From Candidatus Hydrogenedentes bacterium UBA2224 (GTDB taxonomy: Bacteria; Hydrogenedentota; Hydrogenedentia; Hydrogenedentales; SLHB01), in assembly GCA_002348185.1 (NCBI GenBank), contig DDYW01000020.1, positions 23,740 through 35,941 of the forward strand: DNA of 12,202 nucleotides, given 5' to 3'. A program made the position numbers and the translations under genes. Under the pieces are notes generated by a model, which was not told the DNA's origin, made no database searches, and worked only from the letters and a program-made list of their open reading frames with translations. This document shows positions 1-5,768 of this stretch, piece after piece. The stretch's first letter is position 1; each line of letters opens with the position of its first letter.

Positions 1-10
1 TCCAAGCGCC

Positions 11-132
11 GTCCCCGGCGCGACTACGTGTCCCCGTTCGAACAAATGGAATGACCCCGCGAAAGTGGATCCGGAGGAGAAAACGAAGAACGGGGACCTG
101 TCCCCGGCGCGACAGCGTGGCCGCATTCGAAC
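11..132. repeat. Pair of imperfect 33-bp direct repeats
   Basis: Copies at 11-43 and 100-132 both begin GTCCCCGGCGCGAC and end TTCGAAC. They match at 28 of 33 positions by eye, are ungapped and lie 89 bp apart. An inverted repeat, GGGGAC-CT-GTCCCC, at 92-105 overlaps the start of the second copy. The pair lies beyond the stop of the minus-strand GGDEF-like gene. GGGGAC/GTCCCC palindromes of this kind resemble dispersed REP-like intergenic repeats of some environmental bacteria, but no transposase is present. The function is unknown, and the repeats may continue beyond the window edge. Confidence 0.6.
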
Positions 133-188
133 GAGGGAATACAAATGCAGGGAGGAAGGGAAGCATCCGCCTGAAGCACTGAACCCCG

Positions 189-212
189 CGGCAGGTCCGT
201 GAGGAGCTGCCG
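189..212 (-). terminator. Possible hairpin after the GGDEF-like gene
   Basis: CGGCAG at 189-194 pairs with CTGCCG at 207-212 across a 12-nt loop, directly after the TGA (214-216) of the minus-strand gene. No T-run follows on the minus strand, so this is at best a weak or factor-assisted terminator, or a 3'-end stabilising hairpin. Confidence 0.25.
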
Positions 213-213
213 G

Positions 214-783
214 TCAGTGGAGCGTGGAGGGCGCCGCCGGCGCCGCGCTGTCATTGTTCGTGTACATCTGGCGCGCGACGCTGTTGTGCCGCTCCATGGC
301 CAGATTCAGGAAGTCCTCCGCCAGATTGGCGTCCACGGGAAAGCTCGTCAGGGAATAGCCAAAACTTACGAGAACCTGTTCCAGTTCCGCCGTAAGCCGC
401 TGGAGTACTTTGTGCGCGCCCTCCTCGGGCGTTTCCACAAGAAGCACCGCCAAGCCGCCCTCGCTCAATGCGAAGACCTGGTCCGTCATGCGGAGATCAT
501 CCGTCAACTGGAGCCCGAGCCGGGTGACCGTCTCGGGATTGGCCCGCGGCGCGCAAAACGTCAACAGGGTGGCTGCGGACGGGTACCGGATCGACCGCTC
601 GATTTCCTCCCGCACCCGCTCATGCAGATACGGCTCGGTCCGCAGGCCCGTCCCCGGATCCCGGTACGCGAGCTTCTCCAGAACACGGCATCGGCGCTCG
701 AGTTCGCTCCGCATGCGCGCCTCGTCATCCAGACGCGCCTGCAGATCATCAATCGCCGCTTTCAATTCTTTCGTATCTTCCAC
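214..783 (-). CDS. Degenerate GGDEF-domain protein, catalytically inactive by sequence
   Basis: The product is 189 residues and cytoplasmic, with no signal peptide or membrane segment. Residues 4-38 form a charged heptad-like coiled coil (ELKAAIDDLQ, SELERRCRVLEKL). A GGDEF-fold domain follows: YRDPGTGL at 40-47 matches the DxLTGLxNR entry motif, and FALSEGGLAVLLVET (104-118) aligns without gaps to YRLGGDEFAILLPET. The signature GGDEF is therefore SEGGL, with both acidic residues gone. Active diguanylate cyclases need those residues, so synthesis of c-di-GMP is not expected; a role as nucleotide sensor or dimerising partner is inference. The start is GTG at 783. GGAGAGGAG (792-800) sits 8 nt upstream, and the sigma-54 promoter lies just beyond with an expected transcript start near 802. 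A longer in-frame ATG at 849 would place that promoter inside the gene, so it is rejected. The gene diverges from the two-component pair. Confidence 0.85.
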   Translation of the reverse strand: MEDTKELKAAIDDLQARLDDEARMRSELERRCRVLEKLAYRDPGTGLRTEPYLHERVREEIERSIRYPSAATLLTFCAPRANPETVTRLGLQLTDDLRMTDQVFALSEGGLAVLLVETPEEGAHKVLQRLTAELEQVLVSFGYSLTSFPVDANLAEDFLNLAMERHNSVARQMYTNNDSAAPAAPSTLH

Positions 784-810
784 AACGGCAACTCCTCTCC
801 CCCTTGGGTC

Positions 811-830
811 AAAGCATAATATGTGCCAAA
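811..830 (-). promoter_or_regulatory. Sigma-54 (-24/-12) promoter of the GGDEF-like gene
   Basis: On the minus strand the site reads TTTGGCACATATTATGCTTT. It has TGGCAC at -24, GC at -12 and exactly 10 nt between the GG (827-826) and GC (815-814) dinucleotides. The consensus is TGGCACG-N4-TTGCW; this site matches TGGCAC fully and four of five bases of the -12 block. The transcript would start near 802, just before the GGAGAGGAG ribosome-binding site. A sigma-54 activator is encoded on the other side of the same intergenic region. Confidence 0.85.
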
Positions 831-1003
831 TGCGTACGGCCTGGGGCACACCCCGCTAAGTCATAAGGAGCCTTACGCTTTACGGCTTTTGAGAGGCCCA
901 GCGCAAGATCAAATTTGCTGCCAGAATGATCTGAAGGTTGTCAATTCTGACCACTTTTTCATTATGTTCAACCGGTATCCGCCATCAAATCGTGATTCAA
1001 TTC

Positions 1004-1032
1004 TTGACAGACACCCCGCGCTCAGGTAGCAT
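1004..1032 (+). promoter_or_regulatory. Sigma-70-type promoter of the regulator pair
   Basis: A perfect -35 box TTGACA (1004-1009) is followed after 17 bp by TAGCAT (1027-1032), a four-of-six match to TATAAT. The expected start is near 1039, leaving a leader of about 63 nt with a small hairpin (GCAC 1044-1047, GTGC 1053-1056) before the GTG start. The intergenic region 784-1101 therefore holds two divergent promoters of different sigma classes. No gene is supported between them. Confidence 0.75.
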
Positions 1033-1101
1033 GTAGCCGCGAAGCACGAAAAGTGCGAGCCGGGGGCGGGCCGTCCGGGGTGCAAGGCGGGAGCGAGTCA
1101 G

Positions 1102-2769
1102 GTGCAGTTAGACGGGGCACAGAGACCGGGGATTCTCATCGTCGAAGATGAGCCCACTCAGATGGCGTTTCTTGAAGAAATCCTGCGGGAATGGGAGTAC
1201 GAGTGCATCACGGGCGGGTCGATTGCCGAGGGCCGGACGCTCTTCGAAAAGGACCGGTTCGCCTGCGCGCTCATTGACCTGGGCCTACCCGACGGCAATG
1301 GCCTGTCTCTCATCAGCGAATTTGCTAAGGCCGACCCCTGCCTCGTGCCCATCGTCCTGACTGGGGCGCGGCAAACCGAAACCGTCATCGACACGATGCG
1401 CGAAGGCGCCTTTGACTATCTGGTTAAGCCGGTCGACGCCGCCACGCTGAAAGCCGCCCTGACGCGGGCCTTATCTCACCATTCCGTGATGCGCGAGCGC
1501 GGAGAACTCTTCGAATTGCTGCTCGAGGAACGCGAGCAGCTCCGCGCCCGCGTGGAAGAAGCCACCGAAGACATCCGGCAGTATGCCTCCGCGTGTGAGC
1601 GCAGCAACACCCGCTTGCAGGCCCTGCTCCGCTTGAGCCGGTTTGCCTCGGGATACTTCAGCGAGGAAGCCCTGCTGCGCGGGTTGTTTACCGAGTTGGG
1701 CGACCATATTCCGCTGCGGGCGGTGGCAATCTGCGACCTTTCCGCGGAACGTCTGGTCGGTCTGTACCGGAGCGTCCGGGAGGAATCGACCTACATCGAG
1801 ACCAGCACGGCGCTCGACCTGGAAGAAACCGGCACCCTGCTCGTAGAAGCCGAACCGGAACTCCTCCTGCAGCGCTGGCTCGAACGGAACACCGAGCTCG
1901 CCGGCGCCGCGCTCCGTTCCTTCGCGTTCTCCCAGCAACAGCAGAACACCATGCGGTACATCGTCGGCTTCTTTACTGAAGCCGCGTTCGGACATCTCCA
2001 GGGCGACCGCGAATTCCTGGACACCTGCGCCCGCTTCCTGGTCTTCGAATGGGAGCAGGCCAAACTCCTGCTTCACGTCGCCCATCATGCGAGCCTGGGC
2101 AATATCGGCATCGAGGTGGCCCGCAACTTCATTCAACCCCTGACCGCCATCCGGACCGCCGCCGACATCGTACAGGAAGCCGCCATCTCGTCCGACGCGA
2201 TTGAAGGCGTGCACATCATTCTGGAAAACGTGGACAAGCTCCACCGGCAGACGCAGGAGTTCCGCAAACTCGCGCTGCTGCGCGAAGGCTCCGTCGAAAC
2301 GGTACGGCTGGATGAATTCATCGAGCACGCCATCGACGTGCTGGCCGTCGCGATCCAGAACCGGCGGCTCACCGTGAACCGGCAGTTCGAAACCGACGGC
2401 GAGTGTGTGCTGCTCAACGGAACGACCCTCGCCCGCACGTTTCTCGACCTCATCCTGGATGCCGTGCGCTCGGTCGAGCCGGGCGCGGAGATCGTGCTGG
2501 CCCTGCGCGGCACCGACGCCGACCACCTCGCGTTCGAGATGCGCTACGAAAGCGCTTCGACCAATTCCCTGACGGCGTTGGCGTCGCTGAACTCCGCGCT
2601 GGGGGCACGGGAAAAGGGCAACCCGGGCCTGCAGCTCGCCCGGCGCACCGTCCATAGCTGCGGCGGCAACCTCACGTTTGACCTGGAGGACGGCCGGCGC
2701 GCGCGCCTCCGCATCGTCCTCCCGCGCAATGCGACCCGCGTGGCCACGCATCGGGAGGTGCTCCGGTGA
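1102..2769 (+). CDS. Hybrid receiver / GAF-like / pseudo-histidine-kinase protein
   Basis: The product is 555 residues and cytoplasmic, with no membrane helix. Residues 10-125 are a canonical response-regulator receiver: acidic pocket E15 D16 E17, phosphoacceptor D59 (IDLGLPDG), T87 (VLTG) and K109 (LVKP). A coiled coil spans about 130-172, then a GAF-like sensory region about 173-322. Residues 323-395 resemble a dimerisation/His-phosphotransfer domain (ASLGNIGIEVARNFIQPL), but the phosphoacceptor His of the usual VAHEINNPL motif is R341. The ATP-binding region (about 400-545) is also eroded: the N-box Asn positions are D449 and D453, and no DxGxG G1 box is visible. A remnant of the G2 box (GNPGLQL, 506-512) and the terminal CGGNL remain. 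Autokinase activity is therefore unlikely. Start GTG follows GGGAG (1089-1093) at 8 nt. The TGA overlaps the next start (GTGA), so the two are translationally coupled. It recalls the GAF-containing kinases (PrsK) of PEP-CTERM systems, but the N-terminal receiver and lost His set it apart. Confidence 0.85.
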   Translation: MQLDGAQRPGILIVEDEPTQMAFLEEILREWEYECITGGSIAEGRTLFEKDRFACALIDLGLPDGNGLSLISEFAKADPCLVPIVLTGARQTETVIDTMREGAFDYLVKPVDAATLKAALTRALSHHSVMRERGELFELLLEEREQLRARVEEATEDIRQYASACERSNTRLQALLRLSRFASGYFSEEALLRGLFTELGDHIPLRAVAICDLSAERLVGLYRSVREESTYIETSTALDLEETGTLLVEAEPELLLQRWLERNTELAGAALRSFAFSQQQQNTMRYIVGFFTEAAFGHLQGDREFLDTCARFLVFEWEQAKLLLHVAHHASLGNIGIEVARNFIQPLTAIRTAADIVQEAAISSDAIEGVHIILENVDKLHRQTQEFRKLALLREGSVETVRLDEFIEHAIDVLAVAIQNRRLTVNRQFETDGECVLLNGTTLARTFLDLILDAVRSVEPGAEIVLALRGTDADHLAFEMRYESASTNSLTALASLNSALGAREKGNPGLQLARRTVHSCGGNLTFDLEDGRRARLRIVLPRNATRVATHREVLR

Positions 2770-4190
2770 CGTACCCAGGCATCTCACCAGCCGAACTGGG
2801 CGAAGAACGCGCCCGCGACCACGGCGGGATGGTCATCGTCCTCGACACCGACCCCGGCGTTCGCTGGGCGCTCGAGAAAGGGCTGAAACGTTCGGGCTAC
2901 GACGTCCGCACCGCAAGCACCTCCGGCGAGGCGCTGCGCCTCCTCTACGCCGAACCGGTGCGCGCCGTCATCATGGAAATCCTTCCCGAAGCGGACCTCA
3001 CCCCGGACGTGTTGACGAGCGTCCTCGAATCACCGTCCCGGCCCAAGGTGATCTGCGTCTCCATGGAATCCGAACCCAAGGCCATCATCGAATGCGTGCG
3101 CCGCGGCGCCGCCGATTTCGTGCCAAAGCCTTTCAACCTGAACGATGTCCGCGCCGTGCTCCGCCGCGCGCTCGCCAGCCAGTCCGAACAGCGCGTCCTG
3201 CGCCGCCCCGGCTCGAGCAAAGCGGACATGGAGTCGTCATTTCTGATCGGCGTCAGTCACGCGATCCAGGAATTGCGCACCATCATCCATCAGGTCGCGC
3301 AAACCGACCTCAACTGCCTCATCCGCGGGGAAAGCGGTACCGGAAAGGACGTGGTCGCCCGCGAAATCCATCGCTTGTCCGCGCGGCGCGAACGGCCCTT
3401 CGTCAAGGTGAACTGCACGGCGCTCCCCGAACAGCTCCTCGAAAGCGAACTGTTCGGCTACGAAAAAGGCGCCTTTACGGGCGCCCTGTCCTCGAAACCG
3501 GGGCGGTTCGAACTCGCCAACAACGGCATCATCTTCATGGACGAGATCGGCGAGATGTATGCGAACCTCCAGGCCAAGATCCTGCAGGTCATCGAACACA
3601 AAGAATTCACAAAACTGGGCGGAAGAAAGCATATCCATGTCGACGTGCAGATCATCGCCGCCACCAATGCCGATCTCGAAGCCAAAACCAAAGAAGGCAG
3701 CTTCCGCCACGACCTGTATTTCCGCCTCAATGAAGTCTGCATCTGGGTGCCGCCGCTGTCCGCCCGCAGAGAAGACATCCCCCTGCTCGTGCGCCATTTC
3801 GTTCAGAAACACGGCGGATTCGGCGCCGGTGAAGCGCTGGACATCTCCGGCGACGAACTCGCCCGCCTCATCGATCAGCCCTGGCCCGGCAACGTGCGCG
3901 AGCTCGAAAGCACCGTCAAACGATGGATGGCCCTCGGAAAAAGCGCGCTCAGCACAAGCAACCGCATGCAGGAGGGCGACCCCTCCACGCAGGACGGCCA
4001 CGAACCGCCGTCCGGCGAGTCGGCGCCTCCGCACATCCCCGTGCAGGCGCAACGCACCGAGACCGAACGTATTCTCGACGCGCTCGAAAAACACAAATGG
4101 AACCGCCGTAAAGTATCCGAGGAACTCGGCATCAGCTATCAGACCCTTCGCAGACGCATCGAAAAACTCCGTCTGGACCGCCGCCGCTGA
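2766..4190 (+). CDS. NtrC-family sigma-54-dependent activator with Glu-substituted receiver
   Basis: The product is 474 residues, usual NtrC-family length. The receiver (22-136) aligns to enteric NtrC without gaps at an offset of +17: D27/T28/D29 for D10/D11/D12, E71 for phosphoacceptor D54, S99 for T82 and K121 for K104. One pocket Asp and the phosphoacceptor are thus replaced. The AAA+ domain (about 160-395) is complete: Walker A GESGTGKD (188-195), GAFTGA sigma-54-contact loop (235-240), Walker B IIFMDEIGEM (255-264), ATN (299-301), arginines in FRHDLYFRLN (313-322) and WPGNVREL (373-380). A low-complexity linker (about 397-430) leads to a Fis-type HTH (432-470, KVSEELGISYQTLRRRIEKL). It should open sigma-54 promoters, three of which lie in this window. 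Start GTG overlaps the upstream stop by 4 nt and has GGGAGG (2753-2758) at 7 nt. It is analogous to PrsR of PEP-CTERM systems, but that identity is not claimed. Confidence 0.95.
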   Translation: MTYPGISPAELGEERARDHGGMVIVLDTDPGVRWALEKGLKRSGYDVRTASTSGEALRLLYAEPVRAVIMEILPEADLTPDVLTSVLESPSRPKVICVSMESEPKAIIECVRRGAADFVPKPFNLNDVRAVLRRALASQSEQRVLRRPGSSKADMESSFLIGVSHAIQELRTIIHQVAQTDLNCLIRGESGTGKDVVAREIHRLSARRERPFVKVNCTALPEQLLESELFGYEKGAFTGALSSKPGRFELANNGIIFMDEIGEMYANLQAKILQVIEHKEFTKLGGRKHIHVDVQIIAATNADLEAKTKEGSFRHDLYFRLNEVCIWVPPLSARREDIPLLVRHFVQKHGGFGAGEALDISGDELARLIDQPWPGNVRELESTVKRWMALGKSALSTSNRMQEGDPSTQDGHEPPSGESAPPHIPVQAQRTETERILDALEKHKWNRRKVSEELGISYQTLRRRIEKLRLDRRR

Positions 4191-4475
4191 GGTCCGGCCT
4201 CGCGCGCCCGTTCATACCGCGTCCAAATCAAGATTTTCTTGCCTCAATTGCGGACATGCCGTGCTGGCGCCATCCGCGTAAAATCATGTGAAAATCTCCG
4301 GAATAGACCGGCCGCTCCCCATGTTTGGGATTGCGTTGTCTGCGAGAGAGGGCGTGGCTAAGACCTTCTTTCATCCATAATGCGGGAAGTATTGGGGCGC
4401 ACACGTGGGTAGGGAAGAACAAGTGATTAGCCAGCAAACGGCGGCGCTGTGCGACCGCGACAAGGGAGATTGACT
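4191..4475. other. Intergenic region before PEP-CTERM gene 1; no convincing promoter
   Basis: In these 285 bp I find no terminator with a T-run after the activator gene and no sigma-54 site with both elements. The closest match, TGGCTAAGACCTTCTT (4355-4370), lacks the essential -12 GC. CATAAT at 4375-4380 could be a -10 box, but no -35 box lies at a suitable distance. Transcription of the next gene could come from an unrecognised promoter or from read-through of the regulator operon. Confidence 0.4.
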
Positions 4476-5180
4476 ATGCATAAAGGGATGGGAATTGTGG
4501 CACTCGCAGTAGTGCTGGCGGCGGCGCTTCCGGCAGGCGCCATCAACATTCCGAGTCCGACGCCTCACGCGGCGGAGCTCGACGTGTACGAGGTGTACAA
4601 TAACCTCTATGGCACGGTATTCGGCAGCAACGTGGAACTGGACGTGCAGCGCGTCGTGGACCTGCAGACCTTCCTGCTTCCCCTCGGAAGCGATCTGTAC
4701 GTCGAGGCGCAGGCCCGCTACGCAACCGTCGTATCCGAGTTCGGCTACTACACTCCGGTCGGCGCACCGGCCGTGTACAATGCGCTGTTCTCGGTGACCG
4801 GCGTGGGCAACGTCTCGGGTGCCGGTTTCGATGGCGTGATCAGCACCACTGATCCGTTCGCGTTCTACATGGACCCCGCCGGCACGGCGCTCTGGTATTC
4901 CGAGCAGGGCCTGAACCCGCTCGGTGAAGACCACATGGTCGCCTACTCCGTCGCGGGAGACCCCAACGTCCTCCTGCTCGCCTGGGAAGATGTGCCCCTG
5001 CCTGCGCGGCAGAGCAGCATTGCTCCCCTCAACGGCGGGCCGGCTCCCGACGGCGACTACAACGACCTGATCGTGGAGCTTCGCCTCCGTGAGATCGTCC
5101 CCGAACCGGCCTCCATCCTTCTCTTCGGAATGGGGATCGCCGGAATGGGCGCGGTCCGCATCCGGCGGTTCTTCGCCTGA
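4476..5180 (+). CDS. PEP-CTERM sorting domain protein with DUF4114-like motif (copy 1)
   Basis: This 234-residue exported protein has a signal peptide at about 1-22 (basic MHK, hydrophobic core, cleavage near PAGA-I). A mature domain of about 185 residues ends in DGDYNDLIVEL (192-202), with an upstream LLAWEDVPLP, the pattern of DUF4114-type domains. The C terminus is a textbook PEP-CTERM tail: VPEP at 208-211, a transmembrane stretch (ASILLFGMGIAGMGAV) and basic RIRRFFA. PEP-CTERM tails are recognised by exosortase (EpsH/XrtA type) in exopolysaccharide-producing Gram-negative bacteria; none is in this window. It is a tandem paralogue of the gene at 5769, sharing INIP, TPHAAEL, NLYGT, VDLQTF, EAQARYA, VVSEFGYYTP, DHMVAY and REIVPEPA. 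ATG was chosen because GGGAG (4464-4468) sits 7 nt upstream and the signal peptide begins there; an in-frame GTG at 4449 is disfavoured. A strong terminator follows. Confidence 0.92.
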   Translation: MHKGMGIVALAVVLAAALPAGAINIPSPTPHAAELDVYEVYNNLYGTVFGSNVELDVQRVVDLQTFLLPLGSDLYVEAQARYATVVSEFGYYTPVGAPAVYNALFSVTGVGNVSGAGFDGVISTTDPFAFYMDPAGTALWYSEQGLNPLGEDHMVAYSVAGDPNVLLLAWEDVPLPARQSSIAPLNGGPAPDGDYNDLIVELRLREIVPEPASILLFGMGIAGMGAVRIRRFFA

Positions 5181-5225
5181 TCCTGCCAAGACCCGGCTGA
5201 CAGACTGAACAGCTCAACACAAACT

Positions 5226-5270
5226 CCTGGCGCGAAACGGATACCCCCTTTCGCGCCAGGTTCTTTTTTT
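5226..5270 (+). terminator. Rho-independent terminator after PEP-CTERM gene 1
   Basis: CCTGGCGCGAAA (5226-5237) pairs perfectly with TTTCGCGCCAGG (5249-5260) across an 11-nt loop, and a T-rich run (5261-5270) follows. It lies 45 bp after the stop codon. Confidence 0.95.
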
Positions 5271-5319
5271 GGCTTCGACCACACGGCCGGCGCCAGATGC
5301 CCGCGAGAATGTAGAAACA

Positions 5320-5347
5320 AGATACGGTGCGCGGCGCGCCGGTATCT
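5320..5347. repeat. GC-rich hairpin upstream of PEP-CTERM gene 2
   Basis: AGATAC (5320-5325) pairs with GTATCT (5342-5347). The inner GGTGCGC (5326-5332) pairs with GCGCGCC (5334-5340) with one wobble and one bulged base at 5341. No T-run follows. It lies about 260 bp upstream of the expected transcript start of the next gene. It could be a protein-binding site or a remnant terminator; this is not resolved. Confidence 0.45.
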
Positions 5348-5495
5348 CCCCGCCCCAAAAGATGGACACCGCATACCGGAGCATTGCACCCTGCAAAGGT
5401 CGCCGATTCTTCCACTTCGGGCCCCCGCGCGGCCTGTTGATAGAAAAAAGTTAATCAAGCGTGAACAACAAACAACCACAATGACCACCGAAGCC

Positions 5496-5507
5496 TGTTC
5501 TAGAACA
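5496..5507. promoter_or_regulatory. Candidate activator site upstream of a sigma-54 promoter
   Basis: TGTTCTAGAACA is a perfect 12-bp palindrome in AT-rich DNA, centred about 90 bp upstream of the predicted transcript start near 5593. NtrC-type activators usually bind dyad sites about 80-150 bp upstream, so the position is right. I do not see the same palindrome upstream of the other two sigma-54 promoters, which weakens the call; only a half-site TGTTC (965-969) occurs upstream of the GGDEF-like gene. Confidence 0.4.
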
Positions 5508-5566
5508 CCAGAGGATCACTATCTAAACCACTGCAAATAAATGCGTTATCGTATATTTGCCAAGAT

Positions 5567-5583
5567 TGGCACAGAACATGCTG
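5567..5583 (+). promoter_or_regulatory. Sigma-54 (-24/-12) promoter of PEP-CTERM gene 2
   Basis: TTGGCACAGAACATGCT has TGGCAC at -24 and GC (5580-5581) exactly 10 nt after GG (5568-5569). The -12 block reads ATGCT, the same as in the promoter of the GGDEF-like gene. The predicted transcript start is near 5593. This site also rules out coding use of the open frame from 5541 to 5768. Confidence 0.85.
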
Positions 5584-5592
5584 TCTTATATG

Positions 5593-5768
5593 AAAAGCGC
5601 GACGGTAGTATCTGCATGAGGGCGGAGGCTGGCAGATTCACCAGAGCGACTCCCGCGAGCGGTCAAGGGAGTCATCATCGCACGTCGTCCCGGGCCGGAG
5701 TGGCAGTACAAATCAGTTCCAATTCTGAACTTATGGGTCAGACAACACGTCGAAAGGAGCACAGTGAG
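5593..5768 (+). other. Long 5' leader of PEP-CTERM gene 2
   Basis: From the predicted sigma-54 start to the ATG there are about 176 nt, against about 19 and 42 nt at the other two sigma-54 units here. The leader contains a perfect 7-bp stem, GACTCCC (5648-5654) with GGGAGTC (5667-5673), loop 12 nt. It ends with the strong ribosome-binding site AAAGGAG (5753-5759). No known riboswitch consensus was recognised. Post-transcriptional control is possible but not shown. Confidence 0.45.

Noticed and set aside
871..898. GG-N10-GC match in the regulator-pair upstream region
   Set aside because: Only the dinucleotides match; flanking bases do not fit TGGCAC or TTGC, and a good sigma-70 promoter explains the gene.
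823..1029. Open frame of 68 codons on the plus strand
   Set aside because: It overlaps both divergent promoters, has no convincing ribosome-binding site and no recognisable protein features.
1471..2787. Long minus-strand open frame opposite the hybrid kinase gene (438 codons)
   Set aside because: It is a shadow of the GC-rich plus-strand gene; composition is repetitive and it lacks any domain pattern.
3110..3130. Sigma-54-like site TTTGGCACGAAATCGGCGG on the minus strand
   Set aside because: The spacing is right, but it lies inside the activator coding sequence (codons for DFVPKPF), has no minus-strand gene downstream and has a poor -12 block.
4201..4281. Peptide FSCLNCGHAVLAPSA resembling a zinc-ribbon fragment in the gap after the activator
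   Set aside because: It has only one CxxC, no start or ribosome-binding site, and is a continuation of an out-of-frame shadow of the activator gene.
4355..4370. Sigma-54-like site TGGCTAAGACCTTCTT upstream of PEP-CTERM gene 1
   Set aside because: The invariant GC at -12 is CT and the -24 block matches only TGGC.
5541..5768. N-terminal extension of PEP-CTERM protein 2 to position 5541
   Set aside because: It would bury the signal peptide behind 76 residues and place the sigma-54 promoter inside the gene; AAAGGAG before 5769 marks the real start.
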